From: Leucophora obtusa
Taxonomy: Eukaryota > Arthropoda > Insecta > Diptera > Anthomyiidae
Direction of reading: 5' to 3'
Assembly: GCA_949987735.1 (NCBI GenBank)
Contig: OX465299.1
Span: forward strand, 39,116,624-39,180,623
DNA: 64,000 bases
Of this stretch, positions 54,319 through 64,000 are shown piece after piece. Within the stretch, counting starts at the first letter, position 1, and the number at the start of each line of letters is the position of its first letter. The notes beneath the pieces were generated by a model. The model ran no database searches. It was not told the DNA's origin and saw only the letters and a program-made list of their open reading frames with translations. The position numbers and the translations under genes were made by a program.

Positions 54319-55296
54319 CGAGTAAAAAGGTTAAAGTCGGGCATGCCGACTATACAATACCCTACACCAGTCGGGTGTATTGTTTGGATCCGAAATTCGA
54401 ATGAGTTAAAATGGGGCTTATGTCAAAATTTTCTATAATGTGAGTCAGCGCACCAAATTTCATTAAAATATCTTAATATTTGCGACCTGCAGTTTGTAAC
54501 CAAGCCAATTTTGGGGGGACCCTTATATGGGCACTAGTTCTAAACATGGACCGATGCTCACCAAAATCAATAGGCTGCGTTATTGGCCCAATGTAGGTCT
54601 GTGCACCAAATTTCATCAAAATATCTTAATATTTACGACCTGCAGCGTATAAACAGTATAATTTTGATAGGACCCTTATATGGGCACTAGGTCTAAACAT
54701 GCACCGATGTTCACCAAAATCAATAGGCTGCATTATTGGGCCAATATAGGTCTGTGTACCAAATTTCATCAAAATATCTTAATATTTACGACCTGCAGCA
54801 TATAAACAATATAATTTTGGTAGGACCCTTATATGGGCACTAGGTCTAAACATGGACCGATGTTCACCAAAATCAATAGGCTGCATTATTGGGCCAATAT
54901 AGGTCTGTGTACCAAATTTCATCAAAATATCTTAATATTTACGACCTGCAGCATATAAACAGTATAATTTTGGTAGGACCCTTATATGGGCACTAGGTCT
55001 AAACATGGACCGATGTTCAAAAAAATCAAACTTGTTCGTCCTTGGGCCAACATAGGTCTGCGTACCAAATTTCATCAAAATATCTTAATAGTTGCGACCT
55101 GTAGAGTGCGCACAAGATTGCATGGACAGACAGACAGACGGACGGACGGACAGACGGACATCGTTAAATCGAAATAAAAAAAAAATTCTGAACCGATCGG
55201 TATACTATAAGGTGGGTCTACGACCAATATTTTTTGGTGTTACAAACATCAGCACAAACTTATAATACCCTGACCACATAGTGGTGTAGGGTATAA
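54319..55296 (-). mobile_element. Helentron-associated element in a family 1 element, with empty-site evidence
   Basis: On the minus strand the 5' end is near 55296 and the 3' end (TTTTTACTCG) at 54319. CGACCTGCAG-type words start at 54483, 54636, 54789, 54942 and 55095, all 153 bp apart. (GTCY)n at about 55126-55158. The paralogous uninterrupted sequence at 31931-31950 (AATAAAAATAAGTCATTATC) fixes the boundaries to within two bases and shows no target duplication. The ORF at 54986-55177 is a repeat frame. Confidence 0.93.
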
Positions 55297-55545
55297 TAAG
55301 TCATTATCAGTAACTCATTATTATATGTTTTAAAATAATACAGAAGGTAAGTGGGTGTCATTACTGGTAGTCCAAAAAATAATGATATGTCATTACCGTT
55401 TCTACACTGGGAAGTGGCAATTCTGTACTTTTTAATGACAATATTTGGTAGTTAAATTGATAGGTTTTCATGGTAAACTGACAACTTAACTACCGAATTT
55501 TGTCGTAAAATATTAGAGAGTCCTACTACTAGTTTGATTTAAAAA

Positions 55546-56361
55546 CGAGTAAAAAGGTTAAAGTCGGGCATGCCGACTATACAATACCCTACACCAGTCT
55601 GGTGTATTGTTTGGATCCAAAATTCGAATGGGTTAAAATGGGGCTTGTGTCAAAATTTTCTATAATGTGAGTCAGCGCACCAAATTTCATTAAAATATCT
55701 TAATATTTGCGACCTGCAGTTTGTAACCAAGCCAATTTTGGGGGGACCCTTATATGGGCACTAGGTCTAAACATGGACCGATGTTCACCAAAATCAATAG
55801 GCAGCGTTATTGGGCCAATATAGGTCCGTGTACCAAATTTCATCAAAATATCTTAATATTTGCGACCTGCAAACAGTATAATTTTGGTAGGACCCTTATA
55901 TGGGCACTAGGTCTAAACATGGACCGATGTTCACCAAAATCAATAGGCTGCGTTATTGGGCCAATATAGGTCTGTGTACCAAATTTCATCAAAATATCTT
56001 AATATTTACGACCTGCAGCGTATAAACAATATAATTTTGGTAGGACCCTTATATGGGCACTAGGTCTAAACATGGACCGATGTTCACCAAAATCAAACTT
56101 GTTCGTCCTTGGGCCAACATAGGTCTGCGTACCAAATTTCATCAAAATATCTTAATATTTGCGACCTGTAGAGTGCGCACAAGATTGCATGGACACACAG
56201 ACAGACGGACGGACGGACAGACGGACATCGTTAAATCGAAATAAAAAAAATTCTGAACCGATCGGTATACTATAAGGTGGGTCTACGACCAATATTTTTT
56301 GGTGTTACAAACATCAGCACAAACTTATAATACCCTGACCACATAGTGGTGTAAGGTATAA
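55546..56361 (-). mobile_element. Helentron-associated element, minus strand
   Basis: 3' end at 55546 (CGAGTAAAAAGGTTAAAGTC), core words at 55710, 55863, 56009 and 56162 (153, 146, 153; one 7-bp deletion), (GTCY)n at about 56199-56226, and 5' hairpin CCACATAGTGGTGTAAGGTA ending near 56361. It lies 135 bp beyond the family 1 element with the previous insertion, in the same orientation. ORFs at 55754-55969 and 56053-56244 are repeat frames. Confidence 0.9.
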
Positions 56362-56398
56362 TGAATCGTCCTTACTCTCTAAATTTTTTAAATGTATT

Positions 56399-56607
56399 AG
56401 GTTGTTCACAAGGGGTGTGCTATCTGTTGTATCGTTGTATCGTCCTAACAAAAGACAGATTTGTTAAAAATTTTATTTGGCTTTAACATCGATTTTCTTT
56501 TGGGTTTTCTATCTGTTAGAACACCCAAATATAGGACACTAAACATGCGTAAAAATGTTGTATCGTGCTATTCTCAAATGTTGTATTTTTTCAATTGTGA
56601 ACAACCT
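56399..56607. mobile_element. Small MITE with AGGTTGTTCACAA termini
   Basis: AGGTTGTTCACAA (56399-56411) and TTGTGAACAACCT (56595-56607) are perfect 13-bp inverted repeats around a 183-bp interior with GTTGTATCGT repeated three times. No clear target duplication. No second copy in the window. Confidence 0.6.
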
Positions 56608-57699
56608 TTATATTTTAGTTAAAGTCGACTTTAAAATACTCGGGGCAGTATGCCTTGACTTGGTTTATTTTTTGAGCATTCTGATTGGTTAATTTTTTTC
56701 AGCCAATCAACGTTATTGAAAATATAAATATTTTAGTAGGGGTTTCATATACAAAATGTTTTATTAAACCATTCCTTTAGAATTAATTCATAGGCCTCAT
56801 TCCCAAAACTTAATATTAAACAAAATTCATTATTAGGTTGAATTAATTCGCTATCGAATTACAATCCATTTGAATTATTAACGTTTTTCATTAACTCTAA
56901 TCTTTTACAAAATGGCTAATCAAAATTTTTATTTCATTCCATTCGTTAAAGGTATAAACTGATGAATATATTTATGCGTCTGGCAACACTCTAGTTTGTA
57001 ATCCAAAATTAAATAAAAATATGGCATATTTTAAGGAGTTAATATTGTTATCATAGACACAACCCATAGAGTTCATGAAAGGTAGGTAAAAGAGATTCAA
57101 ACCAAAATTAAAAAACTGCAAACACTTCTTTTAATCTTTTACAAAATGAATTAAAGAAAATCTTTCAGCCTTTTTGTAGTAGAACTTAATTCATAAAAAT
57201 TAATGAACATTACAAAAGTAATGAATTCATAAAAGAATTCCTTAAAATTAAAAGAATGAAGCTAGTGAATGAATTCATAGCGAATGGTATAAGCGAATGA
57301 TATAAATATTAAACCATTTTAATGAAAAATTCAAAAGCGAAATAAAGAATTAATTTAATAGACTTGGTCATTCTAGTTCTTTTTAGTGACCGCTCTTTCT
57401 AGTTCAATTTGTTGTAAAGAACTAATTCGCTCTTCTAGTTCAATAGATCTTTGACAATTTCTTTCAATAGTGCACAAAACAATTTTTCCGATCTTCCGTT
57501 TGGCAATTTTGAATAGGTAGCTAATTCATTTATCTCGTCTTTTAGTTAACAAATATATAAAATATCAAATTAAGAATTTTAAGAAAAAATGAACGATTTA
57601 ACTATAAGAGCGATTGGAAGTGAATTAGGTCTTTCAATCAATTGAGTGATTAGTTCAATTGAACTAGTTCGTTCACGAATGACACAAGTGTATAATTTA
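56608..57699. other. GAATTAATTC-word rich DNA
   Basis: Words AATTCATTA, GAATTAATTC and ATGAATTC recur from about 56770 to 57690 in both orientations. No termini or gene recognised. This could be another word-built element. Confidence 0.45.
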
Positions 57700-57975
57700 A
57701 CCTATGACTTATATCAACCGAAGGATAGAGTGAGAGCTAGGATAGAGAATTGGTCCATATTTTGATGTAGCGCCCATAAGTGCGCTATATTTCCAATTTT
57801 CTCTTAAACACACCCTACATTAGGTAAATTTGAAATTTCTTACTGATTTTCTAATTTTTTACAACTTTATAGACAAAATTTTGCACGCCCAGCTCCCAAC
57901 ATTAGTTGCCTTTCAACCAGACTGGTGTAGGTTATCAAAGAGTTGGCATGCCCGACTTTAACATTTTTAGTCGTT
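57700..57975 (+). mobile_element. Old 3' fragment of a Helentron-associated element
   Basis: A diverged core is followed by AACATTAGTTGCCTTTCAAC, CAGACTGGTGTAGGTTATC, hairpin GTTGGCATGCCCGACTT and TTTTTAGTCG. The internal stem is partly decayed. Confidence 0.7.
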
Positions 57976-58574
57976 TATAACTCCTTTTGTATTTTTATTT
58001 TTTCTTTCTTTTTCTTTTTTTTTTTTTTCTTTGAATAGCATAAAAATAATTGAATTTCTATAGAAAACCATAAAATCAATTGTTATTATTACATTATAAC
58101 CAAGCATACTATGAAATGTAAGTATATATTTATGCATGACTAAATATTGTAATCTACCAAGTAAAAAAAAATTATAAATGATTCCGGGATAATTTGTTAG
58201 GAAAAACGATGCTGATTCTATTTAACCCTCTAATGCTCTTTCTTCTGACTGCGATAATATTTAAGCTACATATTTGGCATTAAAAATCTACTATGGAAAA
58301 AATATTAAAATTTTAATTTATAGCTTTATTTAGGCGATGTAACACAATAATGGTTGAAGACAAATCAAGAAATCCAATAGTCAAAAAATTTCACGTTTAG
58401 CTACAAATAACACCACCATTACATTACATGCAAAAATTGGTTGATCTAGTGTTGTTATTTCAGAAGTCGCTTTTTGAAAATTACGAAATTTGGCGAATTT
58501 GGCACTAAACATCAATAAATTTCGACGAAATTAGTTTTGCTTGCTACTACTTCTGAGTATATAATTTGTGTTTA
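57976..58574. other. Unassigned AT-rich DNA
   Basis: A T/C-rich run at about 57990-58032; nothing else recognised. Confidence 0.5.
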
Positions 58575-58872
58575 CCCTACGGGAAATTTTAACAAACTGT
58601 CACCGAACTGGCCCCTTTATATGAAATAGACTGGTCACTTTTACATGGCGTTGACATAGGAGGGGGAAAGTGACCCCTTGTAACATGTCACAAGACAAAT
58701 CCTATGACAGGTTACTGAAAAATAAAGTTCAGGGACCTGTCCTGGGATTTGTCTTGTGACATGTTACAAGGGGTCAATTTCCCCCTCCTATGACAACGCC
58801 ATGTAAAAGTGACCAGTCTATTTCATATAAAGGGGCCAGTTCGGTGACAGTTTGTTAAAATTTCCCGTAGGG
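58575..58872. mobile_element. Near-perfect palindromic MITE (CCCTACGGG termini)
   Basis: The arms of about 127 bp are inverted copies: CCCTACGGGAAATTTTAACA ... GACAAATCC, and GGATTTGTC ... CCCGTAGGG. A roughly 40-bp centre separates them. TA flanks both sides (58573-58574 and 58873-58874). Half copy at 52623-52799. TA duplication fits Tc1/mariner or the CCC-ended families here; superfamily undecided. Confidence 0.88.
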
Positions 58873-58874
58873 TA

Positions 58875-59806
58875 ATTACAAAAAACTATTGGCTAGTTTT
58901 TGAGTTATAGAGATATTTGAAAAATGTAGTCTGACAATATCTTGTGAGTCCTGGAGGAAAAGTTTAAACTTATTTTACAAGTAGAGACTCTAAACTAGCT
59001 TTGTTGTTATCGACAATGTATGTCAGATCGTAAGTGTATTTTTGATGAATTTTTGAATATTTTTTCTGTTTTCAAAAGTAATCTTTTTTTAATTTACGAA
59101 ATTTTCACTCTACAGCCTTCTCGCTGGAAAATCATTTCTTATACAAACAAAGTTTGAAGGCAAAAAAGTAGGTAATTATGATATAATATTATTATATTAT
59201 TATTACTTGTTTAATCAAAAGTTGTTATTTACCCAAAAACTATTTAAGATCTGAAGACCACTTTTTAGGTGCCTTGGGCATTAGAGGGTTAAATTTCTGC
59301 ACACTTAAAAAGGGATTTGCAGTGACAACCGAGTGTGTCTCCAATCGAATGGTTCGCTTTAAGGCACTCAAGTTTTTCGATAGTGATCAAAAAATTTTTA
59401 TTCGGTGACTGCTGTAATAGTTATGGCCTATCTACTAATCCCAGAAAAACGTAACGTTAAAGTGTCTCAGTTTATTTCTATATCCATAGCCTTTCGACTT
59501 ATAACAGACATTTCTCGGAAATATTTTTTCAGCCATATTTAAAAATTTATTTAAAAAAACAAACACTGTTTGTATTAGCTAGCAATGCTGGCCTACTTAC
59601 ACATCGTATTAGTTTGATATAATTTTGTTTTGGTTTTTTGGTTACTTTTTAAACTTCGGGAATACAGAGTAACGTCCTCCAAAAGGGAATGTCTATGCTA
59701 TTTGCAAGAACAAAATTTTGGAAAATTAATACACACAGTTTTTATTTAATAAAAAAAAATAAAAACATCGAACTAGAGGCTGAAGAATATCTCCTCTCAC
59801 TAATTA
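58875..59806. other. Unassigned AT-rich DNA
   Basis: No gene, palindrome or known repeat recognised. Confidence 0.5.
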
Positions 59807-60417
59807 CACTGTGAGACAAATGGTAGGGGTCAGTGATCGGGAAGGGTTCAAACTACCGGGGAAAGTTATATCGGTAAAAAAGAAGTTATACGTGTCCCGG
59901 CGTTTCGCTGGGTCACCCCTAGGAATCGAGATATATCTTTTTTTTACATAACTCGAGAACAACTAGTCCGATTTTGCTCAAACAATTTTAAAAAAATTAA
60001 AAATTACAATTCCTTTAATCTATTCATATAACGTTTTGCTATATACTCAACAGTTTTGCCGGTAAAAATAAATGTATGAAGAAAAAATTATTTTTTGCCT
60101 AAAATATAAAAAAAAAGTAATAAACAAAAGGTTATTGATTTTTATGGTAGCGGTAACAAACATTTATATTTACCGGCAAAACTGTTGAGTGTATTGAAAA
60201 ACGTTATATGTACAGATTAAAGGAATTGTAATTTTTAATTTTTTAAAATTGTTTGAGCAAAATCGGACTAGTGGTTCTCGAGTTATGTCAAAAAAAAGAT
60301 ATATCTCGATTCCTAGGGGTGACCCAGCGAAACGCCGGGACACGTATAACTTGTTTTTGACCGATATAACATTTCCCGTTGGTTTCATCCCATCCCGATT
60401 TTGACTGTCGCATAGTG
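59807..60417 (-). mobile_element. Hairpin MITE with TTA duplication, copy 2
   Basis: Colinear with 15951-16584 in opposite orientation: starts CACTGTGAGACAAATGGTAG, ends GACTGTCGCATAGTG, with TTA on both sides (59804-59806 and 60418-60420). The arms are slightly less matched than in copy 1. Confidence 0.85.
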
Positions 60418-60435
60418 TTATATTATTATATTCAG

Positions 60436-60643
60436 GCATGTGATGAATATCGAAAACGAAAACGATATGATTTTCAATGGTTAATATTTTACAATCTGTA
60501 CAATAGCAATTATTTTTTATATCTTAATTTAGATGTTCTGAGTCAAATAAACCGATAAATAATAATTTGAAGATAATTTTATTTTCACGAAACTAATTAT
60601 TCTAGATTGAAGAGCTGTTCGTTTTCGATTTCCATCACACCCC
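60436..60643. mobile_element. Candidate small MITE with ATCGAAAACGAA arms
   Basis: GTGATGAATATCGAAAACGA near 60439 is an imperfect inverse of TTCGTTTTCGATTTCCATCAC near 60620. The interior is plain AT-rich sequence. No duplication recognised. Confidence 0.45.
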
Positions 60644-60818
60644 CGAGTTACTTTTGAATCCCTGAAATAGAATCATAGCACAACCAGCAAACTATTTAAA
60701 ATAAATTAACGAATTTAAATCTTTTCGTAGAAAATTTTCACTCAATAAATGAAAATGAATCCACTTAATTAAACTTTTAATTGATTTGAAGCTGGATTTT
60801 CAATTTAATATTTAATAA

Positions 60819-61637
60819 CCCAGCAAAAACAATTGCAAGTAATGCTTTACAAACTATTTCTTTCAATACTTCACAAGTATCCGTTAGTGTGTTTTTATTG
60901 CTTTTTTCGAAGTTATTCTGAACAACTTCAAGAAATCACTTCTTTCATTGCTTCCAAAGTATCCGTTAGTATATTTTTACAGCTTTTTTAGAATTACTTC
61001 TGAACAACTTCCAAAAAACCACTTAAGTATTGCTTCTAAGTAGTACTAATTGCTCTAAAAGTGATCGTAAAAAGTGATTTTGGTATCATTCGATTGCCGG
61101 CGGGACCAATATTTTTTTTATTTTCTTTATTCTATTAATTTTTCTTTTAATATTTTTAATTAATTTGTTTAAATTAAAAATTTTTTAAATTTTTAAAAAT
61201 ATGTATATATAAAAAAAATGGTAAGAAATTGCTCTTTATGCACCTGTAAAAATAGTACTGAAAATAATATTGAATTGGAGTGCACCTTTTACACTTGTTT
61301 AATAAGCAGTTTTATTGCAGAGAATAAGGAACAATGTTTCGCATTAACAAAGTGGTGTTTTTATGCCAGTCAACTTTCATATCAAAAATAGCTCAGCAGC
61401 AGAGCGGCAATAAAAAACTTTTGTAAAATAATACATATAATTTTTTTTTGTGAAGAATTTTTTTTTTAATTTTAATTGTTGAAAAATGGCTTCCTTTGCA
61501 CTCATTCAAAAAGTACTGAAAAACTGTTGAAGTGGGAGTACTCCTCTCCTATGACAACTCAATGTTAAAATCAAGTATATCTAGATCATTAATTGTAGTG
61601 CTTTTTCTACTGCTACGTCATCTCTTTTTTTGCTGGG
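60819..61637 (-). mobile_element. CCCAG family 3, copy C (inverted)
   Basis: CCCAGCAAAAACAATTGC at the left, CATCTCTTTTTTTGCTGGG at the right, 819 bp, colinear with copy A in opposite orientation. Flanks AA and AC do not give a clean 2-bp duplication. The tRNA-like parts are at 61085-61110 (T-arm) and about 61386-61412 (ATAGCTCAGCAGCAGAGC). Confidence 0.82.
61386..61412 (+). other. A-box half of a tRNA-like module
   Basis: ATAGCTCAGCAGCAGAGCGG matches the A-box/D-arm of the copy A module. The sequence after it is A-rich and the B box is lost. Confidence 0.5.
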
Positions 61638-62980
61638 ACATTTAATTAAAATTTTAATTGGTATTTTACTAAGGATTTAAATTAATTTTTTTTTTTATAA
61701 CAAAAACATTTTTAATTGTAATAATTATAACTTTAACGGAAAATTTTCCTAATTTTTGATTAAATTTTTAATTGATATGAATAAATTTTAAATTGAAAAT
61801 TTTTCAGTTGAATTTTTGGAAAAAAAAATTAATTGATATAGCGATTTTCTTAATTGTTCTGAATTCAAAAAAATTTTTAATTGTGTTTGCAAATATTTAA
61901 ATTGAAACTTGCTTTTAGTTTTTTTTTGTGTAGTATTCGAAAAAAAAAATTGTTAAATTAAATTACAAACTCAAAAACAATTTCTTGTTCTCGTCTAGGA
62001 GCGTTATTCAACATTTAGAATATCTAAGGAAAAACAATAAAATTATCACAATTTGGTTTGTCGTCTTGCAGTCTGTTATTTTGATGGATTTAGCAATGTA
62101 TTGACATCATTTTAATTATTTATGACCAACAAGAGAAAATCATATGTTTTCTTTAAGTGTCAAACTTTTTACTCGGGCCCTCATTATTCTGCTTTTTCAA
62201 TTTTATACAAATGTATTTTCTACGATACATGTTTACACATATTTAATGTGCTTTGAAACATGAGCATCTATTTAATTGTTGCCAAGCAACATTTTTTTTT
62301 AATAAATACTCGAACATTGGTTTTAAATTGTGTTAAATTAATTTTGTGCCAAAGTGTTTTAAAATCATACTAGCAGTGAATGGTTGCCTAAAATCCCAAT
62401 TGACATCTGTGATAATAAATTTTACTAAATTAGAAATATAAATATACCTCTAAATTCATAAACGCTTTGTAAAATTATAGGAGGTTTATTGAACAAACTT
62501 TGTATGAAAATGACGTTTTGTAAACCTTTACAAAGCATTTATGAATTGAGGGGTTAAAATATAAATACTAAGTAAAAATATTACTTTAACAAAAAAAACT
62601 TGAATTCTTTTTTAAAATATTTTTATGACTTTTTACTGATCTATTGAATCACTCCAATTCAAAAAAAAAAAAAAAAAAACAGATGTGATTAAAAAATCCT
62701 CACAATTTCAAAAAAAGAAAATTGTGAACATTTCAATAAATAAAATTTTTTACAATTATTGGACATTTAATTAGACATAATTGCATTATGAATATAATAA
62801 TATTGAATTTTTTTGAAATTTTTTCAACATTTTAAGGCAAAATTTTATTGTCAGATCTTAGATTGATTTTTATTTTTAATTCTTAATAAGAAATTATTTA
62901 TTCAAGAAAATTTATTCTTAAATAAGAAATTTTGTTTAAAAATTTCCTACTTGAGAAATATGTTAAATAAAAATCGATTT
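61638..62980. other. Unassigned AT-rich DNA with a dispersed-repeat fragment
   Basis: A diverged inverse copy of the 370-bp dispersed repeat lies at about 61960-62165 (AACAATTTCTTGTTCTCGTC, AGGAGCGTTATT, TGTCGTCTTGC). A pair ACAAAGCGTTTATGAATT / AATTCATAAACGCTTTGT-like lies at about 62452-62475 and 62521-62546. No gene. Confidence 0.5.
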
Positions 62981-63166
62981 TAGGTCGGCTAACTTATCTA
63001 AAAGAATGCTTATTTTAACGTTATTTAGAGTTGGTTTCATGAAGAACTTACTCTTGGTTAAGGTAGTTAAGTTGGTCTTTAACATTAACCACGTATAAAA
63101 ATGGCATTCGAATGACTCTGGATAGTCTTGAATTAAGCGTACTTTGAGCTAAGTTAGCCGACCTTA
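62981..63166. mobile_element. Small MITE with TAGGTCGGCTAACTTA termini
   Basis: TAGGTCGGCTAACTTA (62981-62996) and AAGTTAGCCGACCTTA (63151-63166) are inverted repeats, extending loosely inward (AAAAGAATGCTTATTTTA versus GAATTAAGCGTACTTTG). Interior about 150 bp, non-coding. Confidence 0.6.
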
Positions 63167-63294
63167 ATTCTGCTTATAAAAATGTTAATATTTTTTTTTT
63201 TAATTACAGTCTTTCCCCTTTTTATTATCTATCTATCATTATGATTATAACGATTACGATTATGTGAAAATGTGTGGATATGTATGTGTATTAG

Positions 63295-63556
63295 GGTGGT
63301 TCGATTTAGCAATTGATATTGTGCCATCGATTTTTCGATAGCTTTTGGCATGAGGAAAAAAAACTTCCACTACGACATATCAAAAAAATCATTTTCGAGG
63401 CATCCAAATTTCAATTTTTTATAATTTTCTAATAAATGCTAGATTAGCGCCATCTTGCGGTGGCTTTTTGAAACAACTAATGAAGTTGTAAACAATATAA
63501 TATTACAATCTTTCCAGAAAGCTATTACTCTGAAAATCGGATAAAAAATGTGGCAA
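63295..63556 (+). mobile_element. Small TAGGGTGG element, copy 2
   Basis: Colinear with 22284-22556 from TAGGGTGGTTCGATTTAGCA to GGATAAAAAATGTGGCA. Its last 13 bases are also the start of the perfect hairpin arm that follows. Confidence 0.75.
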
Positions 63557-63702
63557 CTAGAGGTAAAAGTATATAAGTAAAATTATTTTCTGCTTGATGA
63601 TGAAATGATGATAATAATGATGAAATGAAGATGATGATGTTGGTGAAAACAAGCAGAAAATAATTTTACTTATATACTTTTACCTCTAGTTGCCACATTT
63701 TT
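63544..63702. repeat. Perfect 53-bp-arm hairpin with GATGAT-rich loop
   Basis: Arms 63544-63596 and 63650-63702 are exact inverse complements over 53 bp (AAAAATGTGGCAACTAGAGG ... TTTTCTGCTTG). The 53-nt loop consists of ATGATG/AATGATGA-like repeats. The right arm ends at the first base of a Helentron-like element. Confidence 0.95.
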
Positions 63703-64000
63703 ATACCCTACACCACTATGTGGTCAGGGTATTATAAGTTTGTGCTGATGTTTGTAACACCAAAAAATATTGGTCGTAGACCCACCTTATAGTATACCGA
63801 TCGGTTCAGAATTTTTTTTTATTTCGATTTAACGATGTCCGTCTGTCCGTCCGTCCGTCTGTCTGTCTGTCCATGCAATCTTGTGCGCACTCTACAGGTC
63901 GCAAATATTAAGATATTTTGATGAAATTTGGTACGCAGACCTATGTTGGCCCAAGGACGAACAAGTTTGATTTTAGTGAACATCGGTCCATGTTTAGACC
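63703..64000 (+). mobile_element. Helentron-associated element, cut by the window end
   Basis: 5' TATACCCTACACCACTATGT, TTTGTAACACCAAAAAATAT, (GTCY)n at about 63838-63872, and the first core unit (CTACAGGTCGCAAATATTAA, CCAAGGACGAACAAGTTTGA). The wording ACGAACAAGTTTGA matches the first unit of the copies at 43979, 28037, 54319 and 55546, so an array is expected beyond the window. Confidence 0.92.

Larger units (their letters stand above)
53766..55411 (+). mobile_element. CCCAG family 1, copy 2, containing a Helentron-like insertion
   Basis: Left CCCAATGTAGAAAATCATTA, right GTTTCTACACTGGG; AA on both sides (53764-53765 and 55412-55413). The interior is colinear with 31386-32055, with a tRNA-like module at 54053-54120 and a Helentron-like element at 54319-55296. 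Without that insertion the element is about 670 bp, as in the nested copy. Confidence 0.88.

Noticed and set aside
60819..60824. Clean 2-bp duplication for family 3 copy C
   Set aside because: The flanks are AA and AC, not identical, so this copy is not counted as support.

Overview
The window reads as repeat-dominated nuclear DNA of a fly. It is strongly AT-rich, and I find no host protein-coding gene or convincing functional tRNA gene. The best organism clue is a family of about ten non-coding elements with a 5' hairpin, a (GTCY)n microsatellite, optional central tandem repeats and a 3' hairpin. This is the architecture of dipteran DINE-1/INE-1/mini-me elements (Helentron-associated, non-autonomous Helitrons). 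A calyptrate or blowfly-like dipteran is my inference; the sequence alone does not fix the species.

The only long ORF is a 5'-truncated non-LTR retrotransposon (18156-20621). It carries the C-terminal part of an AP-type endonuclease plus a reverse transcriptase with an intact YADD. It sits inside a TIR element (17496-21120). Two short coding relics are also visible: a Tc1/mariner-like helix-turn-helix stretch (549-801) and a possible Helitron N-terminal scrap (30061-30120).

Nearly everything else is non-autonomous DNA transposons, often nested. (1) hAT-like elements with TAGRG or CAGGG termini, three with perfect 8-bp target duplications: 6048-6996, 23888-25134 and 50345-50991. (2) CACT-terminated elements with 2-bp duplications: 832-1479, 21619-25144, 39182-39661, 49284-49764 and 51009-51834. 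(3) CCCAG-terminated elements with 2-bp duplications: 5012-5903, 7109-7414, 31386-32055, 32247-33168, 53766-55411 and relatives. Several carry an internal tRNA-like module. (4) A pair of hairpin elements with TTA duplications: 15951-16584 and 59807-60417. (5) Smaller palindromic elements. (6) A tRNA-headed SINE-like repeat.

The Helentron-like elements lie at 9737-12395, 22896-23518, 28037-30017(-), 33523-34012, 37453-38205, 43471-43784, 43979-45415, 54319-55296(-), 55546-56361(-) and 63703-64000, with older fragments at 52234 and 57700. Their central arrays have a unit of 153 bp, kept almost without indels over many units.

The most noteworthy points are the CCCAG elements with tRNA-like cores (one cluster self-nested at 31.1-33.3 kb), the rigid 153-bp arrays with a paralogous empty site for one insertion, a 21-bp minisatellite interleaved with Helentron fragments at 42.8-43.5 kb, and a perfect 53-bp-arm hairpin abutting a Helentron end at 63.5-63.7 kb. 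All boundaries and repeat relationships were read by eye; no alignment or database search was run.
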